Positions 26,071 to 35,781 of a stretch of DNA of 64,000 bases are shown in pieces (positions within the stretch are counted from its first letter, which is position 1; every line of letters starts with the position of its first letter). The position numbers were made by a program, and so were the translations under genes. The DNA lies in NCBI RefSeq assembly GCF_016772315.1, contig NZ_CP053482.1, forward strand, positions 2,356,001-2,420,000. The letters run 5' to 3'. Source of the stretch: Thiothrix subterranea (lineage in GTDB: Bacteria > Pseudomonadota > Gammaproteobacteria > Thiotrichales > Thiotrichaceae). Under the pieces are notes generated by a model. The model was not told where the DNA came from. It saw nothing but the letters and a program-made list of their open reading frames with translations, and did not search any database.

Positions 26071-26734
26071 TCTGGCACTGCTGCGCCTGCTGCATCTGGT
26101 TAGCCCGACCTTGCCGATTGGTTCGTTCACCTATTCGCAGGGGATCGAATGGGCGGTGGAATGCGGTTGGATTGCTACCCCCGCTGATTTGCAAAACTGG
26201 CTGGCAAGCCAGTTGCACAGCGGCATGACGCATCTGGATATTCCGGTGTTGCAACGCCTGTATCACGCAGTGGAACGCGCTGATGTGGAAACGCTGGAAT
26301 ACTGGATTCACACCCTCAACGCCAGCCGCGAAACCAGCGAGTTATTGCTGGAAGAAAAGAATCGTGGGCGGGCGCTCACCGATTTGCTGATTGCGCTGGA
26401 AATCCCCAATGCTGCTCGCTGGAAACCGCTGCTGGCACAAAGCCAATCCGCCGCTTTCGCCCTTGCCGCCATGCATTGGCAAATCCCGCTGCAACAAACC
26501 GCTTACGGCTATGTGTGGAGCTGGCTGGAAAATCTGGTGTTGTCGGCGGTGAAAATCATCCCGCTGGGGCAAACACAGGGGCAAAGAATTTTGCATGAAA
26601 TGACGGCACTGCTACCTGCTATCGTGGCGCAAGGCTTGCAAGTAGCAGATGACGATATTGGCGCGTCATCACCCGCTCTGGCGATTGCCAGCAGCCGCCA
26701 CGAAACCCAATACACCCGTTTGTTTAGATCGTGA
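26060..26734 (+). CDS. ureF: Urease accessory protein UreF
   Basis: The 224-residue helical protein bridges UreD and UreG during nickel insertion. The start [20 protein letters not shown] followed by [17 protein letters not shown] is standard for the family. It also has [15 protein letters not shown] and the C-terminal [15 protein letters not shown]. The start overlaps the end of ureE; an in-frame upstream start at 25961 would overlap ureE by 110 bases and is unlikely. Confidence 0.97.
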   Translation: MITDLALLRLLHLVSPTLPIGSFTYSQGIEWAVECGWIATPADLQNWLASQLHSGMTHLDIPVLQRLYHAVERADVETLEYWIHTLNASRETSELLLEEKNRGRALTDLLIALEIPNAARWKPLLAQSQSAAFALAAMHWQIPLQQTAYGYVWSWLENLVLSAVKIIPLGQTQGQRILHEMTALLPAIVAQGLQVADDDIGASSPALAIASSRHETQYTRLFRS

Positions 26735-26748
26735 AAAAAGGAAATACC

Positions 26749-27357
26749 ATGTCTAACCCCTTACGTGTCGGTGTCGGCGGCCCCGTCGGTTCTGGCAAAA
26801 CCGCGCTGCTGGATGCGCTGTGCAAAGCCATGCGCGACACTTACGACATTGCCGTTGTGACCAACGATATTTACACGCAGGAAGATGCGCAATTTCTGAT
26901 GCGTAGCGAAGCTCTACCCGTCGAACGTATTGTCGGCGTGGAAACTGGCGGTTGCCCACACACCGCCATCCGCGAAGATGCTTCCATGAATCTGGCGGCG
27001 GTGGAAGATCTGCAAATCCGTTTCCCCGACCTCGACCTGATTTTCATTGAAAGCGGTGGCGATAACCTGTCGGCAACCTTTAGCCCTGAACTCGCGGATT
27101 TAACCATTTACGTGATTGACGTGGCGGAAGGCGAAAAGATTCCGCGCAAAGGTGGCCCCGGCATTACCCGTTCCGATTTGCTGGTGATCAATAAGATCGA
27201 CCTAGCACCTTACGTAGGCGCGTCGCTGGAAGTGATGGAAAGCGACAGCAAACGGATGCGCGGTGAACGTCCGTTTGTGTTTACCAACTTGAAAGAAAAG
27301 CTGGGCTTGCAGACGATTATCGATTTTATCGTCCACAAGGGAATGTTGCGAATGTAA
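26749..27357 (+). CDS. ureG: Urease accessory GTPase UreG
   Basis: The 202-residue SIMIBI-class GTPase supplies energy for nickel transfer to urease. It has the P-loop [11 protein letters not shown] at about residues 10-20, the metal-binding CPH motif in [15 protein letters not shown] near residue 70, [17 protein letters not shown], and the base-specificity motif [11 protein letters not shown]. The start at 26749 follows AAAGGAAA; a GTG at 26731 is an alternative that overlaps ureF by four bases. Confidence 0.97.
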   Translation: MSNPLRVGVGGPVGSGKTALLDALCKAMRDTYDIAVVTNDIYTQEDAQFLMRSEALPVERIVGVETGGCPHTAIREDASMNLAAVEDLQIRFPDLDLIFIESGGDNLSATFSPELADLTIYVIDVAEGEKIPRKGGPGITRSDLLVINKIDLAPYVGASLEVMESDSKRMRGERPFVFTNLKEKLGLQTIIDFIVHKGMLRM

Positions 27358-27359
27358 GG

Positions 27360-27608
27360 TTATTGGGTTTGCTGGGCTTCGAGTTCAGCAAGCCGCTTTT
27401 CCAAGGCTTCCAGCTTTTCACGGGTACGCAATAGTACGGCTGATTGAATATCGAATTCTTCTCGCGTGACCAGATTCATCTTTTGCAGGCCGCCTTCGAG
27501 TAGGCCACGCATATTCTTTTCCACGTCTTCCTGCATATTGCGCACGGGTTCGGGCAAGAGTGCCGATAATTTTTTTGCCAGATCGTCAAGATTGCCAAAG
27601 TTTTGCAT
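27360..27608 (-). CDS. ubiK: UbiK ubiquinone-biosynthesis accessory factor (BMFP, YqiC-like)
   Basis: The 82-residue protein has the amphipathic helix MQNFGNLDDLAKKLSALLP-type start and a C-terminal coiled coil (LLRTREKLEALEKRLAEL). These define the membrane-fusogenic UbiK family. In enterobacteria UbiK binds UbiJ and supports the soluble aerobic coenzyme Q assembly complex. It converges on ureG with two bases between the stop codons. Confidence 0.92.
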   Translation of the reverse strand: MQNFGNLDDLAKKLSALLPEPVRNMQEDVEKNMRGLLEGGLQKMNLVTREEFDIQSAVLLRTREKLEALEKRLAELEAQQTQ

Positions 27609-27702
27609 ACGTTTTCCTTAATGCTGAGTGGATGCTTCGGATTGTAGCAAATTCGATAACAGTGCGGGTATGCCGTGGGCTTAGTGCATTAAATGAGGGT
27701 GA

Positions 27703-27719
27703 TGCACTGTTATGGTGCT
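27703..27719 (+). promoter_or_regulatory. NtrC-like enhancer site upstream of glnK
   Basis: TGCACT-GTTAT-GGTGCT matches the NtrC dyad TGCACC-N5-GGTGCA at 10 of 12 defined positions. It lies 62 bases upstream of the sigma-54 element, a normal distance for enhancer binding. A weaker half-match (TGCATT) lies at 27685-27690. Confidence 0.65.
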
Positions 27720-27779
27720 TTGCAACGCTCCGAAACAGGGATAAAGCCGCTAAATAGTGGTTATGCGGCTTTTAAGTGA

Positions 27780-27796
27780 TTGGCACGTCAATTGCA
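27780..27796 (+). promoter_or_regulatory. Sigma-54 promoter for glnK-amtB
   Basis: TTGGCACG-TCAA-TTGCA is a full match to the sigma-54 consensus, with GG at 27782-27783 and GC at 27794-27795. The predicted start near 27807 leaves a leader of about 48 bases before glnK. Confidence 0.9.
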
Positions 27797-27839
27797 ACAT
27801 GCTTGGCGTTAAGCAATTAAATTTGGCATCCCTAACTAG

Positions 27840-28193
<354 letters not shown>

Positions 28194-28208
28194 GGAAGGG
28201 GGAATTCC

Positions 28209-29537
28209 ATGAATATTCGTCTTGGTTTAATGATGTTGGCGGCATTACTGGGTTTTTCCGGTGTGGCAATGGCTGACGAAGTAGCGGCTGCGGCTCCTGT
28301 GCCGGATAAAGGGGATACCGCGTGGATGATGCTGTCCACTTTGCTGGTTATTCTGATGATTGTACCGGGTGTGGCACTGTTCTATGGCGGCTTGGTTCGC
28401 GCTAAAAACATGTTGTCTGTGTTGACGCAGGTGATGGCTATTTTCTGCATGATTTCGCTGTTGTGGGCGATTTACGGTTATTCGTTGGCATTCGGCGATG
28501 GTGGCAGCCTGAATTGGATGATTGGTGATTTCTCCAAACTGTTCTTGGCGGGCATTACCGCTGATAGCACCGCCGCTACCTTTACGGATGGCGTGGTCAT
28601 TCCTGAATTGATATTCGTGTCCTTCCAGTTGACGTTTGCGGCAATTACCGTGGCACTGATTGTGGGCGGTTTGGCTGAACGGGTGAAATTTTCAGCGCTA
28701 ATGATCTTCGGCGCATTGTGGTTCACCTTCTCTTACCTGCCAATCACGCACATGGTGTGGGCGACAGGCGGTTACTTGTTTGAAGCCGGTGATTTGGACT
28801 TCGCGGGTGGTACAGTCGTACACATCAATGCGGGTATCGCAGCACTGGTGGGTGCAATTGTACTGGGTAAGCGAGTTGGTTTTGGGCGTGACCCGATGCA
28901 ACCACACAATCTGCCAATGACCATGATCGGTGCATCGTTGCTGTGGGTTGGTTGGTTCGGTTTCAACGCTGGTTCTAATCTGGAAGCGAATGGCGGCGCA
29001 GGTTTGGCGTTCATCAACACCATTTTGGCGACAGCGGCTGGTGGTATGGCGTGGATGTTGACTGAGTGGTTATTGCGCGGCAAGCCATCCATGTTAGGTG
29101 TAGCTTCTGGCGTAGTCGCAGGCTTAGTGGCGGTAACACCGGCTGCGGGTTTGGTGGGGCCGATGGGCGCTATCGTACTGGGTGCTATCGCCGGTGCATT
29201 GTGCTTGTGGGGCGTGACTGGCCTGAAGAAAATGCTGGGCTACGATGATAGCTTGGACGTTTTCGGTATCCACGGTCTGGGCGGTATCATTGGTGCGATT
29301 GGTACGGGTATCTTTGTTTCCCCAGCCTTAGGCGGTGTCGGTGTAGACGACTACTCGATGGGTGGGCAAGTAATTACCCAAGCATCAGGTGTTTTATTAA
29401 CCGTCGTTTGGTCTGGTGTCGTGAGCTTTGTGTTGTTCAAATTGATCGACATGACCATGGGGCTGCGGGTATCGGAAGAAGAAGAACGCCAAGGTTTAGA
29501 TACTGCTTCCCACGGGGAACGCGCTTATTCCATGTAA
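28209..29537 (+). CDS. amtB: Ammonium transporter AmtB
   Basis: The 442-residue protein has a cleavable signal peptide (to about residue 22, VAMADE) followed by eleven transmembrane helices. Family motifs include GVALFYGGLVRAKN near residue 58, the conserved DFAGGTVVHINAG signature near residue 197 with a pore histidine, and FGIHGLGGIIGAIGTGIF with the second pore histidine near residue 352. It takes up ammonium under nitrogen limitation and is regulated by GlnK encoded just upstream. Confidence 0.97.
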   Translation: MNIRLGLMMLAALLGFSGVAMADEVAAAAPVPDKGDTAWMMLSTLLVILMIVPGVALFYGGLVRAKNMLSVLTQVMAIFCMISLLWAIYGYSLAFGDGGSLNWMIGDFSKLFLAGITADSTAATFTDGVVIPELIFVSFQLTFAAITVALIVGGLAERVKFSALMIFGALWFTFSYLPITHMVWATGGYLFEAGDLDFAGGTVVHINAGIAALVGAIVLGKRVGFGRDPMQPHNLPMTMIGASLLWVGWFGFNAGSNLEANGGAGLAFINTILATAAGGMAWMLTEWLLRGKPSMLGVASGVVAGLVAVTPAAGLVGPMGAIVLGAIAGALCLWGVTGLKKMLGYDDSLDVFGIHGLGGIIGAIGTGIFVSPALGGVGVDDYSMGGQVITQASGVLLTVVWSGVVSFVLFKLIDMTMGLRVSEEEERQGLDTASHGERAYSM

Positions 29538-29575
29538 TGATTTAATGTTCAACTGACTATTCTTCGAGTCGATTT

Positions 29576-29604
29576 GAGGCGGGATTAACACTCCCGCCTT
29601 TTTT
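29576..29604 (+). terminator. Rho-independent terminator of glnK-amtB
   Basis: The stem AGGCGGGA and TCCCGCCT with a seven-base loop is followed by seven T residues. It lies between amtB and the convergent gspN. Confidence 0.92.
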
Positions 29605-29622
29605 TATGTGCAATTAGTGGGC

Positions 29623-30390
29623 TTAAAATTTGGGCAGTTGCCCTTGTTCACGGATTTGATAAGTGCCATCGGCTTGCGGTGGCACGATGAAACTGGTGAG
29701 GAATTGCTTGGTGCCCTCATCAATGTTGTTGCCCGGTTTAATGTCTAATTGGGTTTGGTACTGTCCGTTGGCTTCCAATGTAATCGTGCCATTCAAACCG
29801 AAGGCGGCATCCGGTGCAGAGGCAAGGCTGATTTGCTGCGCGTCATTTTCGCTGCTGCTAATAATCGCGGTGTAATTGCCGTAACGTTGCGGCAACATTT
29901 GCACACCGGCTTCGCGCCATTCGCCGTGACCACTGAGTTGGGGGATGGTTTGCTGATCCCACGCCACGCTGTTGAGATTGGCGTGAAAAGTGCCGCTCAA
30001 CGGGGGAATCATCAGGTTTTGCAAATAGGGTGAAACCACTTGTGCGGGCAGATTGCTCAGGTTCAATGGGGCACAATTCAACGTACCCGCGAGGTTAATG
30101 CTGCACAAGCCGTCGATGTCGCCACCTTGTGCCAAGCTGCCGCGTAAATCTGCCGCGAGTTGCCCTTTCAACAAGGCACGGGTTTGCAGATCCCATTGCA
30201 GGTTATTGAGTTGAATGCCTTGCGCACTCAAGCTGCTTGCGCCGCCCGCCCACAGCGTGCCGTAGATGCCTTGCAATTGCACCGGCAAGTCAGCGGGCAA
30301 TTGCGCCAATATCAGTTTGGCGGGCAATTGTGTCAAGGAGGTTAGCAGGAAACTGAGCGTGCCTGCGAGAATGAGGGTGCGTGTTTTCAT
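29623..30390 (-). CDS. gspN: Type II secretion protein GspN
   Basis: The 255-residue protein has one N-terminal membrane anchor (residues 5-22) and a periplasmic beta-rich domain. The LPVQLQGIYGTLWAGGASSL segment near residue 35 and the LPPQRYG-like and GTYQIREQGQLP ending fit GspN. GspN is an accessory inner-membrane component of type II secretion, present in only some systems. It is last in slt-gspK-gspL-gspM-gspN and overlaps gspM by four bases. Confidence 0.85.
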   Translation of the reverse strand: MKTRTLILAGTLSFLLTSLTQLPAKLILAQLPADLPVQLQGIYGTLWAGGASSLSAQGIQLNNLQWDLQTRALLKGQLAADLRGSLAQGGDIDGLCSINLAGTLNCAPLNLSNLPAQVVSPYLQNLMIPPLSGTFHANLNSVAWDQQTIPQLSGHGEWREAGVQMLPQRYGNYTAIISSSENDAQQISLASAPDAAFGLNGTITLEANGQYQTQLDIKPGNNIDEGTKQFLTSFIVPPQADGTYQIREQGQLPKF

Positions 30391-30866
30391 CGTTCCAGCG
30401 TTATTTGCGCGTCAACCGTGCCGGGTTTGTCTGCCGGTTTCAAGGTCATACTGGTGGTATTGGCGGCGTATTGGGTTTCCATCGCGGCGAGGAATTGCGC
30501 CAAGGTGTCGAAAGGCTTGGTCTTCAATTTGAGGGTGACGGTATTTTTGTTTTTCTCTTCGGAGCTGGTGTCGGTGCCGTCGAGTTGAAATTGTTTGAGC
30601 GCAGCAATCACGCTGGTGTGCAAACTGCCGTTGGTGGCGGTTGGCGCGTTAGAGGCTGCACCGCGCAGGGCGAAGATTTCGGCGCGTTGGCGTTGCATTT
30701 CAGCGTGGGCAGCTTGTGCGTCTTCCAAGTCTTGTTGCAGCAATTGGTGATGGGCGCTGAGCGGTTTCCACACGAATAGCCACAGCAGGGTTAAGCCGAT
30801 CAGCGCTGCGCCAATGCTTAGTAAGCGGCGTTCATTGGCTGCGAGGTTTTGCCACCAGGCTTTCAT
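30387..30866 (-). CDS. gspM: Type II secretion protein GspM
   Basis: The 159-residue protein has a short cytoplasmic start (MKAWWQNLAANERRLLSIGA), one transmembrane helix (about residues 17-35), a coiled-coil stretch (HHQLLQQDLEDAQAAHAEMQ) and a small periplasmic ferredoxin-like domain. This is the GspM layout. GspM pairs with GspL at the inner-membrane platform. It overlaps gspL by four bases and gspN by four bases. Confidence 0.88.
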   Translation of the reverse strand: MKAWWQNLAANERRLLSIGAALIGLTLLWLFVWKPLSAHHQLLQQDLEDAQAAHAEMQRQRAEIFALRGAASNAPTATNGSLHTSVIAALKQFQLDGTDTSSEEKNKNTVTLKLKTKPFDTLAQFLAAMETQYAANTTSMTLKPADKPGTVDAQITLER

Positions 30867-32059
30867 GATTTGCCTCCTAGGGTTAGGGTGGCTTTTACGC
30901 TGTCAGCGGTGCGCGACGATTGCAGTTCTACCGGGTTGCCCAACGCGGTTTCGAGGGTATCGCGTAAGGTTTCGATGGCTTGCTGGTTAGGCGCTTGCAA
31001 GTTGACGGTGAGCGTGCCGGTTTGGGCGCGAATGTCTTCTACCGTTAAACCACCCGCCGTTTGCATCGCTGCTGCCACCGCCGCTAATTGTGGTAAGGGG
31101 CTGGTGCTGGTGTTAGCGGCATTGTTTTGACCTTTCATCCGCACCAGTTCCGAGGCTAAGCGATTTTTCAGGCTGCGCGGATCCACGTCGCTGACGCTGG
31201 GAAAGAGCTCGCCGAACAATGCCACGTTTTGCGCATCCACCGCGTCGAGTTGTTGTTGCAAACGGTAGCTTTCCACCCCGTAAATGCCGATGGCGAGTAG
31301 CGCGGTAACGGCAGCTAAACTCGCGGCTAAGCGCCAACGTTGCCAATGCTCACGGAAATTGGCGCGGTTTTCGTCCTGCAAACCGTTCAGCAAATTGAGC
31401 TTGAGCGCGGGTTGCAGGCTGCTGGGTAACAGTTGTTCGGCTTGGGTTTCGGCAAGCAGCGCAAAGCGTGCATCGGCTGCCCACGTTTCGGTTTGGTCGC
31501 TGTACAGGCACAACGGTAGTGCTTCGGTCTTTCCAGACGTTAGGCTGTCCAGCAACAACGGCAAGGCGGCGGGGCTGCTGGCGTAGCCGGATAAGTCGCC
31601 GGTTCTGATCCAAATCGTCTCGCCTTGTTGCCAGAGTGTCAGGCTTTCCGCTTCCCACGGCAACGCAAACACGTCGGGCAAAATACTATTCGCACGCAAG
31701 TGGTGCATTTGCAGGGCATTGACCCATACCCGCAGGCGGTCGCGGCGGATAATAGCCACGTCGACTTGGGTGGAATCCGCACGGGTTTGCCAGACGATGT
31801 GCTGGTGATCAAGGTCATCGGCAATGCTGTCTTCGAGCGCAAACGGCACGGCTTGTTGCAATTGGCGTTGGTTGCGGGTGTTGACGCTGGTTTGGGTTAA
31901 CAGCACTTCGCGGCTGGGAATCAGCAATACAATGTCTTGCCCCCGTGCCGCAGGCAGGAGCTTTTCCCACGAACCGTGTTGCCAGTCAGCAGGCTTATTG
32001 CTCAGCACTGCCCAAGCGGGTTCGGTGTCATTCGGCGTTTGTAAGCGTATTACTAGCAT
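30863..32059 (-). CDS. gspL: Type II secretion protein GspL
   Basis: The 398-residue protein has an actin-like cytoplasmic domain (about residues 1-240, including VLLTQTSVNTRNQRQLQQAVPF and EDSIADDLDHQH), a transmembrane helix near residue 255 and a periplasmic domain. GspL links the secretion ATPase GspE to the inner-membrane platform. The start overlaps the end of gspK by 32 bases. No gspC to gspJ genes are in the window, so the remaining components must be elsewhere. Confidence 0.92.
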   Translation of the reverse strand: MLVIRLQTPNDTEPAWAVLSNKPADWQHGSWEKLLPAARGQDIVLLIPSREVLLTQTSVNTRNQRQLQQAVPFALEDSIADDLDHQHIVWQTRADSTQVDVAIIRRDRLRVWVNALQMHHLRANSILPDVFALPWEAESLTLWQQGETIWIRTGDLSGYASSPAALPLLLDSLTSGKTEALPLCLYSDQTETWAADARFALLAETQAEQLLPSSLQPALKLNLLNGLQDENRANFREHWQRWRLAASLAAVTALLAIGIYGVESYRLQQQLDAVDAQNVALFGELFPSVSDVDPRSLKNRLASELVRMKGQNNAANTSTSPLPQLAAVAAAMQTAGGLTVEDIRAQTGTLTVNLQAPNQQAIETLRDTLETALGNPVELQSSRTADSVKATLTLGGKS

Positions 32060-33092
32060 TGTCAGTGGTTGGCATTGGTTGTTCGTTAACCCGGTCGAAT
32101 TGGCGCATTATGACACGAACACTCCCCTTCGCGTCACGCAATAACAGACTATTGACGAAAACCCGTGCGCGGCTGATTTGCACCTCCCCCGTTAGGCGAA
32201 AATATTGCGTGGTCACGTCAAAACTGTTTAGCAGTACATCATCTTTGCCGGGGGTGAAGGCCATTTCCTGCACAAAATCGGCTTTGCTTTTGTAGGCTTG
32301 CTTAAGTTTGCGTTTGTCGAGAATGCTGGCAATTTGGCTATCGCTCAGTCGCATGGCGCGTAACACTGCTTTGCTGGCGGTGTTGGGGTTGATGGTGGTT
32401 TGTTTAAAGGGTAGCGCGGTGACAGTGCTCAGAAAGCGGTTGAGCGCTTTGTTTTTTGCGTCCGGGTCTTGCATCTCCAGCCGTAGCAGGCGTACTTCGC
32501 TGGTATCGGCAAACGGCATATCGGCGGCGAGGTAAGCAATTTCCCCCGACATATAATAATCGCGTTCGGCACCTTCCAAGCCTTGCGGTTGGTTATCAAT
32601 GTCTACCCAATCGACGATGGCGCTGACGAAGCCGGGGGGTAAGCCTGCATCGGTTACAAACGGCTTGAGTTGCTCAACCGCCGCCCCGTTTTGTTTGCCG
32701 CGCAATTCACCCTCTTGATTAATCAAGTTATTGAGGTTGAAACGTGCTTGCAGGTCTTCCAGTTTGCCGGTGAATTTGACCACAGCGCCGCTTTCTTCGT
32801 TCAGGGTCTGGGTCGGCAATTGATACGCCCAACGGTCGGTGAGGGCATCGTATTTATTGTCTTTGGCATCCAGTTGCAATTGTAAACCTGCGTATTGCTC
32901 CATCATGAGCACGTATTGCCAAGCACGTTCCAGCGATTGGAAATTGTCGGTTTGGCGCACGGCGCGGCTTTGCCGTACAAATACGGCGGCAGCTAAGGTG
33001 ACGACCAATACCGCAATCACCAATACCGAGAGGATGGCGATCCCGCGTTGCTGGCGGCGGGGCTTAGGGGCTTGGCGCTGGTTTGGGTGCAT
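32028..33092 (-). CDS. gspK: Type II secretion minor pseudopilin GspK
   Basis: The 354-residue protein has a prepilin leader with cleavage expected at QQRG|IAILSVLVIAVLV near residue 17, followed by a hydrophobic helix. The large globular domain contains FNLNNLINQEG, VDWVDIDNQPQGLEGAERDYY (a calcium-binding region in homologues) and NPNTASKAVLRA, all typical of GspK. It caps the pseudopilus tip. The start overlaps slt by 29 bases. Confidence 0.94.
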   Translation of the reverse strand: MHPNQRQAPKPRRQQRGIAILSVLVIAVLVVTLAAAVFVRQSRAVRQTDNFQSLERAWQYVLMMEQYAGLQLQLDAKDNKYDALTDRWAYQLPTQTLNEESGAVVKFTGKLEDLQARFNLNNLINQEGELRGKQNGAAVEQLKPFVTDAGLPPGFVSAIVDWVDIDNQPQGLEGAERDYYMSGEIAYLAADMPFADTSEVRLLRLEMQDPDAKNKALNRFLSTVTALPFKQTTINPNTASKAVLRAMRLSDSQIASILDKRKLKQAYKSKADFVQEMAFTPGKDDVLLNSFDVTTQYFRLTGEVQISRARVFVNSLLLRDAKGSVRVIMRQFDRVNEQPMPTTDNASNTLTNAE

Positions 33093-35028
33093 GGGGTGCT
33101 ATCGGTTGTAAACGTTCGGACAGGCGGCGACCTTTACCCGGATTCAGTTTTTCATCGTAAATCGTGGTGTAGCCCATGACGGCTTGCACGTATTCGCGGG
33201 TTTCGGTGAAGGGGATGCTTTCGATCCATTGATCGGCATTAATCAGTTGTTGCGGTGCCCATTGCGGGGGGCGACCGGGCCCGGCGTTGTAGGCGGCAGT
33301 GGCTTGCGCGTAGTTGCCGGAAAATTTGCCGAGCATTTCACGTAAATACGCGCTGCCTAGCTGAATATTGGTGGCGGGCGGCAGTATATCGTCGCGCCCC
33401 TTGATGTTTAAGCCCAGTTTGGTGCCGACCGCTTTTGCCGTGGAGGGAATCAGTTGCATCAAACCAAGGGCTTTGGCGCTGGATTCGACCGTGGCATCAA
33501 AGGCACTTTCACGGCGAATGACCCCCATGACCCAAGCGGGTTGAATGCCTTGGTTGCGGGCTTGCGCCATGACCAAGTCGGTGTGTACCACGGGGAAGCG
33601 CAGGTGGGTTTCATCCCATTCTTTGGCGCGGGCAACTGTCCAAATGGCGAGGTTGTGGTCATTGCTGCGGATGGCGAGATCAGCGGCAGCAAGAGCACCT
33701 TCCTTATCCATTTGTTTGAGGGCGCGAAACCATTCTTTGCGGCCTTGTTCGCGGTTGCCTAGGGCAAACCACTCGAAAGCGCGTTGGATGGCGGCGACTT
33801 TTTGCAATCCGGCGATGCGCTGGCTGCGGTCAACGGCTGGGGTTTTCAGGCTGGTGTAGGTTTGCCCCAAACGGTCGGCAGCAAGAAACCCATAGAACGT
33901 GGCTTGCGGGGCAATTTGGGTGTAAAGCGTGGTGGCTTTGGCTTTTTTGCCGGTTTGTTCGAGGGCGCGGGCTTGCCAATAGTGCCAACCGGCGGCGTCA
34001 CGTTCGTGCTCGAATTGCAGGTGTTGGGTGGCATCCAGCAAGGTTTTCCACTCACCTTGACGGGCGGCGGTGCGTGCCAGCCACAAATTCGCGTCTTGAG
34101 TGCGCTGTGCGGCAGGGATGGCGGCAAGGCGTTTCAGCGCAGCGGGGTCATGGCGCAGGGCTTGTTGTATGCCCAATGCGCTTTCGACTTTAGCGCTTTC
34201 TTCTGGGGTAAATTTTAGGGTTTGGCGAGCGGTTTGCCAGAGGGCTTCGGCTTGCTGGGATTCTTTTTTGGCAAGGCGTTCCAGCCCAAAAGCAATCGCA
34301 TCGCGCAGGTAAGCGTTATCCGGTTGCTGCATGGCAGCGGGGAGCGCGGCGGCGGGTGCTTCGCGGATTTGTATCCAGGTCGTGACCGCCATTTGCGCTT
34401 CAGGTGGCAAAGCAGCCGCCAGTTGAGTCGCAAGCGTGGTTTGATTTTTGTCGAGTGCGGCTCGAATGCGTTCCCAGTAATCGCTGGTGGAAAGCATGAC
34501 ATGGCGGCGCAATAAGTCAGTGACAGGGATGCAAGCGTCTGAAAGCGATTTGCTGATGCTCATCCAAGTTTTTTTACCCAGTTCCAGTGCGGCGTCTTTT
34601 TGCCCCACGGCAGCGAGTGCTTGGGTGCGGTAGCATTGGGTGTCGGTGTCATCCAGCGTCGCGGGAATGGTGGCAAGCAGGGTTTGCCAGTCTTGTTTGG
34701 CGGCAAGGCGTTTGGCGAGTTGTATATTGAGCGCATCAGCCATCAGCGAATCAGGATTGCGGCGGATAAAATCCAGTACCGTGGCATCGGGCAAGGTGTC
34801 GAGGCGCTGCTTAAGATCGGTGTATTCCAGCCAAGGGTAAAGCGGGTATTGGCGCATCGCAGCGGGAAGTGCGGCAAACGTGTCAGGATTTCCGGCTTGC
34901 AGGTCGCTGTAGGTTTGCTGAAATAATTGGCGCTGCATCCGTGAGTTTTCCGGCGACTCCGCTAGGGCGGGCGGGGTGCTGGATAACGCGCAACACATCA
35001 ACGTGAGAAGCAGTCGGCTCATTAACAA
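33064..35028 (-). CDS. slt: Soluble lytic murein transglycosylase
   Basis: The 654-residue periplasmic enzyme has a signal peptide (residues 1-23, cleavage after ALA). A long superhelical U-shaped domain of paired helices leads to a C-terminal goose-type lysozyme domain. The catalytic Glu is in GVIRRESAFDATVES near residue 510, followed by ALGLMQLIPSTAKAVG and the QATAAYNAGPGRP motif. It cleaves peptidoglycan, forming 1,6-anhydro ends. Overlap with gspK suggests wall remodelling co-expressed with secretion genes. The products could be recycled by the AmpG-like permease at 60353-61897. Confidence 0.94.
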   Translation of the reverse strand: MLMSRLLLTLMCCALSSTPPALAESPENSRMQRQLFQQTYSDLQAGNPDTFAALPAAMRQYPLYPWLEYTDLKQRLDTLPDATVLDFIRRNPDSLMADALNIQLAKRLAAKQDWQTLLATIPATLDDTDTQCYRTQALAAVGQKDAALELGKKTWMSISKSLSDACIPVTDLLRRHVMLSTSDYWERIRAALDKNQTTLATQLAAALPPEAQMAVTTWIQIREAPAAALPAAMQQPDNAYLRDAIAFGLERLAKKESQQAEALWQTARQTLKFTPEESAKVESALGIQQALRHDPAALKRLAAIPAAQRTQDANLWLARTAARQGEWKTLLDATQHLQFEHERDAAGWHYWQARALEQTGKKAKATTLYTQIAPQATFYGFLAADRLGQTYTSLKTPAVDRSQRIAGLQKVAAIQRAFEWFALGNREQGRKEWFRALKQMDKEGALAAADLAIRSNDHNLAIWTVARAKEWDETHLRFPVVHTDLVMAQARNQGIQPAWVMGVIRRESAFDATVESSAKALGLMQLIPSTAKAVGTKLGLNIKGRDDILPPATNIQLGSAYLREMLGKFSGNYAQATAAYNAGPGRPPQWAPQQLINADQWIESIPFTETREYVQAVMGYTTIYDEKLNPGKGRRLSERLQPIAPHAPKPAPSP

Positions 35029-35097
35029 GAATCATCATTACCAATCGTGCGTCAAGAGTCTCATAAATGCCGTCATGGATACAAATGAATGCTGTGC

Positions 35098-35613
35098 TCA
35101 GGCAGCTTGCTCGAAAGCAACTTGTGCTGGCAATACATTGCTTTTGAACAACAAATAGCCGTAATGTTTGACTTCGCCGGTTTTGGTGCAAGCGGTAAAG
35201 CAGATTCCGGCATAGATTTGACGACCGTCAGCATTGGCTTGGTGTTCGATCATAATGATGTCGCGGGTGACGCTGCTGAGTTTGTGGGCGTCACTGCTGC
35301 AAGCAATGTCGCCGAATTCAATACCGTGAGTGGGGGCAAATTTGACAACAGGGTTGCCGTTTTTCAGGTGATTTTGCGGGCCGGTGGAGAGGAAGGCGAT
35401 TTTGACGTGGCGGAGAATAATATCAGAACAAGGGTTGGCAATTTCAATGCTTAAGCGTTCGTCGGGCATTCCGTTCTGGTAGCGGCGCTGCATTCTGACT
35501 TTAGGCCAGTAGCGCGATGTTTCGGGGCGGGGAGATGTTTCGCAAGGGGTGCATTCTTGCATACCGGCGTGAACGCTGTTTTTGTCAGCAAGGTGTAATT
35601 GATGGATGTTCAT
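35098..35613 (-). CDS. Hypothetical cysteine-containing cytoplasmic protein
   Basis: I do not recognise this 171-residue protein. It has no signal peptide or membrane helix and contains seven cysteines, including CTPC at residues 21-24 and CFTAC near residue 145. The middle has PVVKFAPTHGIEFGD. It stands alone on the minus strand with a leader of about 160 bases holding a TATAAT box and an inverted repeat. A PilZ-like beta-barrel was considered from the RYWPKVRMQRRY stretch, but no RxxxR-DxSxxG pair is present. Confidence 0.7.
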   Translation of the reverse strand: MNIHQLHLADKNSVHAGMQECTPCETSPRPETSRYWPKVRMQRRYQNGMPDERLSIEIANPCSDIILRHVKIAFLSTGPQNHLKNGNPVVKFAPTHGIEFGDIACSSDAHKLSSVTRDIIMIEHQANADGRQIYAGICFTACTKTGEVKHYGYLLFKSNVLPAQVAFEQAA

Positions 35614-35697
35614 GGTGTTACCTCATTGGCTTAGGGTGTTTTCTAGGAAGTCTCATTGTTCAGGCTCTTGACTTTACTGAAAAGTTCCGAATCATTA

Positions 35698-35713
35698 AGT
35701 GATGATGATCACT
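35698..35713. promoter_or_regulatory. Inverted repeat in leader of the hypothetical gene
   Basis: AGTGAT-GATG-ATCACT is a 6-base dyad with a 4-base spacer, 85 bases upstream of the minus-strand start at 35613 and downstream of the predicted promoter. Size and symmetry suit a dimeric regulator. Confidence 0.35.
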
Positions 35714-35781
35714 TTCCTAACGAATCGTTTTGAAAACCGACCGATTTAGTGATTCGCCTTATTTTTAATTTATTTACCGTG

